Of a stretch of DNA of 7,028 bases, positions 1-6,988 are shown one piece after another (the stretch's first letter is position 1; each line of letters begins with the position of its first letter). Below the pieces are notes generated by a model. The model did no database searches and had not been told where the DNA came from. It worked only from the letters and a program-made list of their open reading frames with translations. The position numbers and the translations under genes are program-made. The DNA is from Tannerella sp. GTDB lineage: Bacteria > Bacteroidota > Bacteroidia > Bacteroidales > Tannerellaceae. The stretch spans positions 1-7,028 of the forward strand of contig JAITBC010000106.1 of NCBI GenBank assembly GCA_031283785.1. The letters are read 5' to 3'.

Positions 1-74
<74 letters not shown>

Positions 75-76
75 AC

Positions 77-91
77 ACGCAATATTTGCGT
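77..91. repeat. Short inverted repeat next to the AG tract
   Basis: ACGCAA (77-82) and TTGCGT (86-91) are perfect reverse complements separated by TAT. The repeat begins four bases after the AG tract ends. It could be an operator-like site, a small hairpin, or the remnant of a repeat element. The arms are only 6 bp, so chance is possible. The word TTTGCGTA on its right side (85-92) recurs at 6928-6935 beyond the last gene. Confidence 0.35.
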
Positions 92-256
92 ATCCAGTTT
101 TTATTCTACATCTTATTGCATCAGAAAAATTTTCCGGAATTGTTTTCTCGGACAAATACTAATTCCCTAATATTAATCTTTAATTCCATTAAAGCGATGA
201 AACTTATGTTTAATACTTCATGACAAAAATGTTAGCAAGTTCTTTAGAAGGACTGC

Positions 257-318
257 CTGATACACTATGAGATGCGAATCTCATGGAAATAAAAGATGCT
301 ATGAAAATATAGTGTCAG
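257..318 (+). promoter_or_regulatory. Nested stem-loop in the leader upstream of the SusC-like gene
   Basis: Two helices can be read directly. The inner hairpin pairs 267-273 (ATGAGAT) perfectly with 278-284 (ATCTCAT) across a GCGA tetraloop of the stable GNRA type. The outer helix pairs ACACTAT (262-268) with ATAGTGT (309-315) and extends through CTG/CAG (257-259 with 316-318) past a two-base AT bulge. Two bases (267-268) are shared, so when both form the inner stem is 5 bp. No T-run follows, so it is not a classical terminator. It lies about 100 nt before the likely start at 418, where an untranslated leader is expected. A regulatory role is inferred; no known riboswitch class is recognised. 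The rest of 73-417 shows no convincing gene. Confidence 0.45.
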
Positions 319-417
319 TTTATCTAATTAATGATGAACAAATATATTCATCAAATTAAAATTATTAAATTAAAAACTCAATTAAAATATTATAAATATA
401 TGAATAAAAGAATATTT

Positions 418-3400
418 ATGGAAAAGAAAACGTTACGGAGAATGATAATTGCCGTATGTGTTTTATGTTGTACATTTTCGCTATACTCGCAAAGAACAAT
501 TACCGGTATAGTGACGGATGTAAACAACGAACCGCTATCCGGTGTAAGTGTGTCTGTTAAAGGGACATCTACAGGAACAGTTACGGATATGAATGGAACA
601 TATCGCCTGAATATACAAGAAAATGCAATACTTGTGATTTCGTATATAGGCTATATTACTCAGGAAATAACAGTAACAGGTCAAACTGCTATTTCTGTAG
701 TATTACAGGAAGATTTTCAAAATTTAGATGAAGTGGTAGTAATCGGATATGGTGTGCAAAGAAAGGTAAGTTTAACGGGTGCAGTTGCAACTATCAATGC
801 TAATGAGATACAGGGAATACCTGCCTCTAATCTCTCAAATGCCTTGAGTGGCAGACTGAGCGGCGTGACTGTCACTCAAAGTTTGGGTGGACGGCCTGGT
901 AACAGTTCAACCATAGCAATCCGTGCCAAAGGAAGTTGGAATAATACTGATCCCTTGTATGTCATTGATGGCATAATCAGAGATAAATTCGCTTTTGACG
1001 GTCTGGACGCTAACGATATCGAAAATCTCTCGGTATTAAAAGATGGAGCTTCGGCGGCTATTTATGGGTCTCGTTCTGCGAATGGGGTTATTTTGGTCAC
1101 AACTAAAAAAGGAAGTATCGGAAAACCTGTAATATCCTATAACGGAACTATTGGAATTTCGGATGCAACCAATATACCGGTAACAGAAACTGCTTACGAA
1201 CATTCTGTTTTCATCAACGATGCATTAACCGTGCAGAAAGTTTCCACTAATGATTTTCGATATTTCACGGAAAGTGAACTGGAATATTTGAAAACACACA
1301 GCTATAACTGGATAGATATTGGATGGAAAGAACCAGTGTTAAGCCGTCATTCACTTAATGTGAATGGAGGAAATGACCGTGTCCGTTATTTTATAGGAGG
1401 TTCTTACTATTATGAAACCGGTTCGTTTGATAATATGAAGTTTACCAAATACAATCTCAGAGGAAATATTGAAGCAAATATTACTAAAAATCTGGTGGCT
1501 TCATTGAATTTGAATACGGATATACGCAACGACCGTAAACCTTTCTGGAATAATGATTTTGACAGCGATAACTTATACGATTTATTTGGAAGTCTTTTAC
1601 AGTTTGCCTCTCCTTACATTCCTCCTTATACATCAGACGGAAAACCGGTTGGCAATTACATTTCCAACCATTCCCTTGAGCTCACCAGAGATGGTTATAA
1701 TAACAGGAAATATTCTAACTATGAAGCGAATATTTCGTTGGAATACAAAGTTTCCCAGATACAAGGTTTGAGTTTGAAATTGCTTTACAATACTTATAAC
1801 AGGCATCAATTTACCAAACATTTTACTCGTCCATTTACGGTGTATGTGCTTCGGACAGAAGGCGAACACAACCACATCATTGTACCCGATGAAATTGCAA
1901 GTACAAAGCAACTCAATGCTCGTGACTGGATTAATGAAAAATATGATACCGGAGACAGCTATCAATTGAATGGGTTCGTTACTTACAACCGGAATTTCGG
2001 GAAACATACAGTGGACGCTTTATTCGTTTACGAGCAGTCAGAAGGATTTACCGACTGGTTTCGTGCACAGCGTAATTTCTATATTTCTGATGCTGTTGAT
2101 CAACTGTTTGCAGGAAGTTCGGATGCCAATGATTCTACCGTCGACGGCAGTGGTTCAGAAGATGGACGTATTTCTTATGTAGGTCGGATTAATTATGGAT
2201 ATGCCGACAAATACTTGGTAGATGCATCTTTTCGTTATGATGGTTCTGTTAGGTTCGCTACGAAACAACGTTGGGGATTCTTCCCATCACTATCCGCAGC
2301 CTGGCGCATATCGGAAGAAGAGTTTTTTAAAAATCATGTGCGGGCTGTGAATCATCTCAAAATCAGAGGTTCTGTCGCTTTGCTTGGAAATGACCTCGTC
2401 GGCGGATGGCAATGGTTGCAGCTCTATACGTTTACTCCCGGTGCTCAATACGGGGCTACTATGAAAGGAGTTCAAGCCGATGTAGTTCCCAATCCGTATA
2501 TTACCTGGGAAAAATCGTTAAGTTACAATGGCGGAATAGATGCCGGATTTTTAAATAACAAACTGACAATTGCTTTAGATATGTTCTACAAACACACTTA
2601 CGATGTGTTAGGAAGTCGTATTAGCAGTATGCCATCGTCTTTTGGCGCCAATATGCCGAATGAAAATTATGGTATAGTAGACTCTAAAGGATTTGAAATA
2701 CAATTAGGTTATATGGATTATATCGGAAAAGATTTCTCTTATTATGTAAAAGGTAATTTTGCATACGCCACAAACAAATTAATCAAAAAAGACGAAGCAG
2801 AAAACATCCGTCCCTATCAATCTCAACTTGGTCTGAATACCGACAGGGCAATGGGTTACGTTTCTACCGATATTATTCGTACACAAGCAGATCTGAATGC
2901 TTTACCGGAGGGCTATACGATTTTCGGAGCTACTCCGGAATTAGGGATGATGAATTATGAAGACATACGTGGAGCTACTTCGGACGAACCGGATGGTAAA
3001 ATAGACGGTAACGACCAAAAATGGCTTTTAAAGCATATTACTCCTCCCATTGCTTATGGCTTTTCTTTGGGCGCCAATTGGAAAGGGATAGCATTAGATT
3101 TGTTTTTTCAGGGAATTGCTGGAAATCAGCTTTTTTTACAACCCAGAAGCAACGGAATGGATCAGGCTATGGTAAATTTTGCAATGTGGAATGACCATTG
3201 GACTCCGAATAATGTTGATGCGCAATTTCCACGCGCTGTAAATCACCAGTTACAAAACAATTCTACTTTTATGAGGAGAAACGGTTCTTTCTTGAGGTTA
3301 AAAAATATAGCTCTGTCTTATACGATTCCCAAATCCGTTATAGCCAAAGTAGGAATTACTCAATTGAGGCTATTCCTGACAGGAACGAATCTATTTTTGC

Positions 3401-3510
3401 TGGAAGACCATGTAAAATACTTTGACCCGGAAATTGGTAATGATGCAAATAATTTCAAATTTTATCCCATTATGAAGAACTATTCATTTGGAATAAATCT
3501 TAGTTTTTAA
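418..3510 (+). CDS. SusC/RagA-family TonB-linked outer-membrane transporter
   Basis: This is a TonB-dependent outer-membrane channel that imports a ligand delivered by its SusD-type partner. Counting from the ATG at 418 it has 1030 residues, a normal SusC size. Residues 1-25 form a signal peptide ending SLYSQ. A carboxypeptidase-regulatory-like beta domain follows (about 28-97), then the SusC signature LDEVVVIGYG (103-112), a plug (about 114-233; LSGRLSGVTV, PLYVIDG, LKDGASAAIYGSRSANGVILVTT across its length), and a long beta-barrel ending in the aromatic NLSF. A Ca-binding-like loop DEPDGKIDGND lies near 856-866. There is no STN domain, so control by an anti-sigma partner is unlikely. The frame stays open to ATGs at 331 and 400, but the 331 start would place a long, basic, low-complexity stretch before the signal peptide; 400 is a fair alternative. 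The substrate cannot be told from sequence. No frameshift or truncation is seen. Confidence 0.95.
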   Translation: MEKKTLRRMIIAVCVLCCTFSLYSQRTITGIVTDVNNEPLSGVSVSVKGTSTGTVTDMNGTYRLNIQENAILVISYIGYITQEITVTGQTAISVVLQEDFQNLDEVVVIGYGVQRKVSLTGAVATINANEIQGIPASNLSNALSGRLSGVTVTQSLGGRPGNSSTIAIRAKGSWNNTDPLYVIDGIIRDKFAFDGLDANDIENLSVLKDGASAAIYGSRSANGVILVTTKKGSIGKPVISYNGTIGISDATNIPVTETAYEHSVFINDALTVQKVSTNDFRYFTESELEYLKTHSYNWIDIGWKEPVLSRHSLNVNGGNDRVRYFIGGSYYYETGSFDNMKFTKYNLRGNIEANITKNLVASLNLNTDIRNDRKPFWNNDFDSDNLYDLFGSLLQFASPYIPPYTSDGKPVGNYISNHSLELTRDGYNNRKYSNYEANISLEYKVSQIQGLSLKLLYNTYNRHQFTKHFTRPFTVYVLRTEGEHNHIIVPDEIASTKQLNARDWINEKYDTGDSYQLNGFVTYNRNFGKHTVDALFVYEQSEGFTDWFRAQRNFYISDAVDQLFAGSSDANDSTVDGSGSEDGRISYVGRINYGYADKYLVDASFRYDGSVRFATKQRWGFFPSLSAAWRISEEEFFKNHVRAVNHLKIRGSVALLGNDLVGGWQWLQLYTFTPGAQYGATMKGVQADVVPNPYITWEKSLSYNGGIDAGFLNNKLTIALDMFYKHTYDVLGSRISSMPSSFGANMPNENYGIVDSKGFEIQLGYMDYIGKDFSYYVKGNFAYATNKLIKKDEAENIRPYQSQLGLNTDRAMGYVSTDIIRTQADLNALPEGYTIFGATPELGMMNYEDIRGATSDEPDGKIDGNDQKWLLKHITPPIAYGFSLGANWKGIALDLFFQGIAGNQLFLQPRSNGMDQAMVNFAMWNDHWTPNNVDAQFPRAVNHQLQNNSTFMRRNGSFLRLKNIALSYTIPKSVIAKVGITQLRLFLTGTNLFLLEDHVKYFDPEIGNDANNFKFYPIMKNYSFGINLSF

Positions 3511-3515
3511 TCAGT

Positions 3516-3531
3516 TTAAAAAGTAAAAAAA
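3516..3531 (+). promoter_or_regulatory. A-rich translation-initiation region of the SusD-like gene
   Basis: The spacer between the two genes is only 21 nt and contains TTTAAAAAGTAAAAAAA directly before the ATG at 3532, with no Shine-Dalgarno motif. An A-rich stretch before the start is typical of Bacteroidota. The tight spacing supports co-transcription of the transporter and lipoprotein. The same pattern, TTAAAAAAATG, precedes the second ATG (5376) of the hydrolase gene. Confidence 0.6.
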
Positions 3532-5235
3532 ATGAATAAGAATATTAAAAATATCATTCTTTCCGGCACTCTGATGGCGTTTATAAGTATCAGTTGTGCC
3601 GATGTGTTAGATAAGAACAACTTGTCTGCCGTTACTGAATACGATGTTTGGAACGACGGATTGTATGCAAAAGCTTTTCTGGACAAATTGTGCAGAGATA
3701 ATTTACCGGCGTGGGATTCCGGACTTTCAGGCAATTCGGACGAATCGGAAGGAGCAAACTCCATTATGTATGGACAATTGACTACGTCTTCTATCAATCA
3801 CTGGCCCTATGACCAAATTCGGAATATCAATATTTTGTTATCTAACGTAAACAAAGGAGCTATTGAACCGGAAACTCAAGCAATCTTGAAAGCTCAAGCT
3901 TTAGTACTGCGTGCATGGCGCTATTTTGAAATGGTACGGCGGTATGGAGGTGTTCCTATGATTATGGAACCACAAGATATTAACGGAGACCTGTATGTGA
4001 CTCGTACTAAAACATCCGAATGTATCCGTTTAATTGTTAAAGATCTGGATGAAGCCGCAGACGTTTTGCCTTGGAAATGGACAGGCGAAGATGCAGGAAG
4101 AATTACTAAAGCTGCTGCAATAGCTTTAAAAGCACGTGTATTGCTTTACTGGGCAAGTCCTCAATTCAATCCGGAAAGCAATCAAGAACGCTGGAATGAG
4201 GCATATACCGCCAATAAATATGCGAAAGAAGAACTGGAAAAAAACGGTTATGGTCTGTATGAAAGTTTTGAACAACTTTGGTTCGAAGAAATGAATAAAG
4301 AAGCTGTATTTGTGCAGCGGTATCAGGACCCGGGACGAAATCATTATTGGGATTCCGGAACACGTCCTTACGAACCGGGTGTAAACTATGCTCCCAGTCA
4401 TCACCCCACATTAGAATTAGTGGAATCGTTTCCTATGAAAGATGGCAGTTCCATATCCGAATCACCGGATTACGATCCGGCAAAGTATTGGCTTAACAGA
4501 GATCCTCGTTTTGCACAGACTATTGCCTATAACGGTTGCGTTTGGGAACTCCCCAATGCAACCGGAACCCGGATGCTTGATAAAGTCAGACTTTGGACTT
4601 TCAGTGGATATGAAGCAAATGCCCCCTCGCCAACCGGTTTTTATTTTCGAAAAGCTTGTAATCCAACTTACGGAGCATACGAAATTTTTAGAAGTAGTAC
4701 CGACTGGATTGAAATCCGTTATGCCGAAGTGATGCTGAATTATGCCGAATGTGCCGCCGAAATCGGACAGTTCGACGAAGCTTACGCAATGCTGAAACAA
4801 ATCCGTCAACGAGCCGGTATTCTTTCCGGAAACAACAATTTGTACGGACTGAAAGCCGGTATGACGAAAGTTGAAATGATTAAAACTATTATGTTGGAAC
4901 GTAAAGTGGAGTTTGCAGCCGAAGGAAAACGTTATTGGGATTTACGTCGTCGAAAATTGTTTGACAACGAATTAAACGGCAAAAGACGTCACAGAATATA
5001 TTCTACATTGCTTATTTCTATGGATGATTTTATAAACCTTAAAGACAATGTTGATTGGAATCAGGATTATTTCATTTATTTTGAAGATACGATTGACGAA
5101 ATTGATAAAACAAATGTTATTAATTTCAGAGATAATTATTATTTTTACGCTATTCCAAACACACATATAGAACGAAATTCCAAACTGGAACAAACACAAG
5201 GATGGGATAATGGAACATTTAATCCACTGGAATAA
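3532..5235 (+). CDS. SusD/RagB-family surface lipoprotein
   Basis: This protein is the substrate-binding partner that forms the lid on the SusC-like channel. It has 567 residues. An N-terminal lipoprotein signal ends at Cys22 (ISIS-C), so it should be lipid-anchored and, as in the family, surface-exposed. The mature start CADVLDKN matches the usual SusD pattern. Family motifs run throughout: WRYFEMVRRYGGVPMI (129-144), KDLDEAADVLP (170-180), a helical TPR-type stretch around 191-240, RYAEVMLNYAECAAE (396-410), ERKVEFAAEGKRYWDLRR (456-473), and the C-terminal GWDNGTFNPLE (557-567). The gene follows the SusC-like gene by 21 nt and is almost certainly in the same operon. Aromatic residues between about 245 and 375 could line the ligand site, but no specificity can be assigned. 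The gene is intact, and the start is fixed by the A-rich leader and the short signal peptide. Confidence 0.95.
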   Translation: MNKNIKNIILSGTLMAFISISCADVLDKNNLSAVTEYDVWNDGLYAKAFLDKLCRDNLPAWDSGLSGNSDESEGANSIMYGQLTTSSINHWPYDQIRNINILLSNVNKGAIEPETQAILKAQALVLRAWRYFEMVRRYGGVPMIMEPQDINGDLYVTRTKTSECIRLIVKDLDEAADVLPWKWTGEDAGRITKAAAIALKARVLLYWASPQFNPESNQERWNEAYTANKYAKEELEKNGYGLYESFEQLWFEEMNKEAVFVQRYQDPGRNHYWDSGTRPYEPGVNYAPSHHPTLELVESFPMKDGSSISESPDYDPAKYWLNRDPRFAQTIAYNGCVWELPNATGTRMLDKVRLWTFSGYEANAPSPTGFYFRKACNPTYGAYEIFRSSTDWIEIRYAEVMLNYAECAAEIGQFDEAYAMLKQIRQRAGILSGNNNLYGLKAGMTKVEMIKTIMLERKVEFAAEGKRYWDLRRRKLFDNELNGKRRHRIYSTLLISMDDFINLKDNVDWNQDYFIYFEDTIDEIDKTNVINFRDNYYFYAIPNTHIERNSKLEQTQGWDNGTFNPLE

Positions 5236-5255
5236 GCTGTTTTATTGAAAAACTA

Positions 5256-5323
5256 TTTAATTGCAAAGAACACAGAGAATAAGATGACGAATACATTTAT
5301 ACTCTGTGTACTTTGCGATTAAA
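5256..5323. repeat. Long imperfect hairpin element between the susD-like and hydrolase genes
   Basis: Bases 5256-5283 pair with 5296-5323 around a 12-nt loop. Of 28 positions, 24 are Watson-Crick, two are G-T wobbles (5262/5317 and 5283/5296) and two are A-A mismatches (5269/5310 and 5278/5301). Each arm is itself a degenerate 9-bp repeat: TGCAAAGAA then CACAGAGAA on the left, ACTCTGTGT then ACTTTGCGA on the right. A further partial copy, ACACAGATAA, lies at 5327-5336. No T-run follows on the + strand, so it is a poor forward terminator. It resembles the short, palindromic, repeat-like elements scattered between genes in many bacteria; membership of a known family is from memory and unproven. 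Placed after the SusD-like stop, it could protect the upstream mRNA or lower read-through into the hydrolase gene. Confidence 0.8.
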
Positions 5324-5363
5324 AATACACAGATAAAAGTATATTTTTCGAAATAAGCAATAT

Positions 5364-6728
5364 ATGATTAAAAAAATGAAAAAGTATTTGATTTTATGTT
5401 TTTTTTGGTGCAGCGTAATGAATATCCTTGCGCAGACTACTGCTTACCAATCTGATTTTACCAAAGGAAAAACTGGTGCACTGCCTGATGGTTGGACATT
5501 GACCACGTTTCAACCGGAACATGCTCCACGTTTCGAGTTAAAAAGTGACACAGCAGGAACTTATTTATCACTCAAGGGAAACGGTGATGCCTCTGCAGTA
5601 GCTTACATTTCAACTCATACACAACTTGCTCCCGGAACATACGCCTTTAGAGCGCTTTTTTCCATCTCGAACGATGTCAATCCGCAACGCAATTTATTGT
5701 TTCAATGCAAAGCAAGTACGCACGACGGAATTTTCAAATTCTATAAACTTGACGGAGAAATGGTAGAAGGACGTGGAACAATTGTAGTTACCGGCAATAT
5801 TCTCCAAGAAACCGAATTGCGTGTATTTTACCGCCTCAATGGTGCAGGAGAAGCGAAACTCCGCAGTTTGTCAATAACTCCGACTGAACCGGAAAAATCG
5901 CGCTGGGTACGTTTTGCCTGTACACAAGGAAACATGAATACCGTTCAAATGGTTGCCATTGCCGAACAAGCAGCCAGCGATAGTGCAGACCTTCTACTTT
6001 ATCCCGAACATGTAGCGCAGAAAAGTGGCGACGCTTCAAATGGCGATTCGCTATTGCATTTACTATCGGACATAGCGATAAAATATCGAATGTATATAGC
6101 CGCATCGGTACTTGTTATCGACAAAACGGACGGACGCAAATACAATCGCGGCGTACTCTACAACCGAACTGGTGAACTTATCGGAGTATATGATAAAATA
6201 CATCCTTATAGTCCGGAAATAAACGACAAAGGCGTTACTCCCGGCACAAAAACTGATGTCTTTAATACCGAATTTGGAAAAATAGGTATGATTATTTGTT
6301 ACGACAGTTGGTTTACAGACATCACGGAATTGCTGGCGTTAAAAGGAGCAGAAGTAATTCTGTTCCCTGTTGCCGGTTATTATCGAAGTTTGATACACGC
6401 TCGCGCCGCCGACAACAATGTGCGTTTTGTTATCAGTGTATTAGATCGTTCTTATGGTATATTTGATACGGCTGGACGCGACATACAGGCTATAGACAAG
6501 GACCCTTCTGTAGGCGTTTCCGGAAATACGGCAAAAGATATCCGTACGTTCAATGTGAATGGAATCGGTTTGCTATGTGCCAGCCTCGATTTAAATTGTT
6601 CGCCTTCACCTCACTACAACGGCGGAAAAATGCTTGAAGCGCCAGGTGGAAAACGAAATAGAGCAGACCAAATACTCTATCTTGATAATTTAATTAAAAA
6701 AGAAAAAGAACGTTGGTGGGAAAACTAA
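5364..6728 (+). CDS. Exported nitrilase-superfamily carbon-nitrogen hydrolase with N-terminal beta domain
   Basis: This enzyme should hydrolyse a non-peptide C-N bond (amide, nitrile, carbamoyl or N-acyl) through a cysteine thioester. It has 454 residues. A signal peptide ends ILAQ (21-24) with no usable lipobox, so the protein should be a soluble periplasmic or secreted one. Residues about 28-172 form a beta-rich region resembling a carbohydrate-binding or jelly-roll module, though the family is not certain. The catalytic domain (about 180-440) carries all expected elements: Glu215 in YPEHV, Lys278 in YDKIHPY, a second Glu285, PGTKTDVFNTEFGKIG (293-308), and nucleophile Cys312 in IICYDSWF, followed by HARAADNNVRFVISV (345-359). 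Family members usually have PE where this has TD (318-319). Most relatives are cytoplasmic, so export is unusual. It lies 128 nt after the SusD-like gene in the same direction. The ATG at 5376 is an equally good start, with a better A-rich leader. The substrate is unknown. Confidence 0.9.
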   Translation: MIKKMKKYLILCFFWCSVMNILAQTTAYQSDFTKGKTGALPDGWTLTTFQPEHAPRFELKSDTAGTYLSLKGNGDASAVAYISTHTQLAPGTYAFRALFSISNDVNPQRNLLFQCKASTHDGIFKFYKLDGEMVEGRGTIVVTGNILQETELRVFYRLNGAGEAKLRSLSITPTEPEKSRWVRFACTQGNMNTVQMVAIAEQAASDSADLLLYPEHVAQKSGDASNGDSLLHLLSDIAIKYRMYIAASVLVIDKTDGRKYNRGVLYNRTGELIGVYDKIHPYSPEINDKGVTPGTKTDVFNTEFGKIGMIICYDSWFTDITELLALKGAEVILFPVAGYYRSLIHARAADNNVRFVISVLDRSYGIFDTAGRDIQAIDKDPSVGVSGNTAKDIRTFNVNGIGLLCASLDLNCSPSPHYNGGKMLEAPGGKRNRADQILYLDNLIKKEKERWWEN

Positions 6729-6824
6729 TAAAAATACCTTGCCCATAGTGGCGATTTTGAATCTGTATCGAAAATATAAATGCATCAAACATACTGATAA
6801 AAAAATTATTTGACATTTGTGGGA

Positions 6825-6865
6825 CTCTGTATCTCTCCTTCGTGAATTGCGAAGGAGAGACGGAG
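6825..6865. repeat. Strong GC-rich hairpin downstream of the hydrolase gene
   Basis: TCTCTCCTTCG (6832-6842) pairs perfectly with CGAAGGAGAGA (6850-6860) across a 7-nt loop. Past a two-base bulge (6830-6831), CTCTG (6825-6829) pairs with CGGAG (6861-6865) with one wobble, giving 16 pairs in all. It begins 96 nt after the hydrolase stop and is far more GC-rich than the surrounding sequence. No T-run follows on either strand, so it is not a standard intrinsic terminator. It could stabilise the 3' end of the operon mRNA, be part of a small RNA, or belong to an intergenic repeat. Bases 6729-6824 before it are AT-rich, with no gene or clear signal. Confidence 0.75.
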
Positions 6866-6888
6866 AACCAGCCAACTCATCTAACGCT

Positions 6889-6942
6889 CCACGAATCATA
6901 CGAATTTTCACAGGACATTAGTGTGAATTTGCGTAACTGGCT
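6889..6942. repeat. Degenerate 9-bp quasi-periodic inverted element
   Basis: The left part reads CCACGAATCATACGAATTTT, with ACGAAT repeated nine bases apart. The right part reads ATTAGTGTGAATTTGCGT, again two nine-base units in the opposite sense. TTCACA (6907-6912) pairs with TGTGAA (6922-6927), and TACG (6899-6902) pairs with CGTA (6932-6935), with an unpaired internal loop between. AGCCA (6870-6874) can also pair with TGGCT (6938-6942) outside this. The architecture resembles the 5256-5323 element although the unit sequence differs. No protein-coding interpretation of this stretch is supported. Confidence 0.45.
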
Positions 6943-6970
6943 ATGCCGCACTATATTTTCACGGACAAAA

Positions 6971-6988
6971 AGACAATTTTCTTTGTCT
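6971..6988 (-). terminator. Weak candidate minus-strand intrinsic terminator
   Basis: Read on the minus strand, AGACAA-AGAAAA-TTGTCT forms a 6-bp stem with a 6-nt loop and runs straight into a T tract (TTTTTGTCC). It would stop a leftward transcript coming from beyond base 7028. The stem is short and AT-rich, and no leftward gene is visible before the window ends, so this is a tentative call. Confidence 0.25.

Noticed and set aside
124..147. Imperfect hairpin GAAA..TTTC with AATT/AATT and TTCCGG loop, as an upstream gene terminator
   Set aside because: The stem has only 4+4 pairs with a two-base bulge, no T-run follows, and no upstream gene is visible to terminate.
205..212. TATGTTTA as a possible -7 promoter box (TAnnTTTG type) for the operon
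   Set aside because: The final G is missing, and the nearest -33 candidate (TTTA at 179-182) is also imperfect, with 22 bp spacing. In such AT-rich DNA this is too weak to call.
267..359. 30-codon open frame in the leader, starting at an ATG inside the stem-loop
   Set aside because: The ATG is buried in the hairpin. The only SD-like sequence (AGAAGGA, 246-252) is 14 nt away, and Bacteroidota rarely use SD. The frame shows no attenuator-type codon runs. Not supported as a leader peptide without ribosome profiling.
1633..2007. Longer minus-strand and shifted frames inside the SusC-like, SusD-like and hydrolase genes
   Set aside because: All lie inside secure family members on the + strand, have no domain signature, and follow from codon bias of the true frame.
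5312..5347. TTTG (5312-5315) with TATATTTT (5340-5347) as an internal promoter for the hydrolase gene
   Set aside because: The spacing of 24 bp is longer than the usual 19-21, the last base of the -7 box is wrong, and the -33 word lies inside the hairpin arm. Possible, but not supported.
6690..6911. Minus-strand open frame of 73 codons overlapping the hydrolase 3' end
   Set aside because: It crosses the strong hairpin, covers the end of a secure gene on the other strand, ends in a poly-Phe stretch from an A-rich run, and has no recognisable domain. Best read as a chance frame through non-coding DNA.
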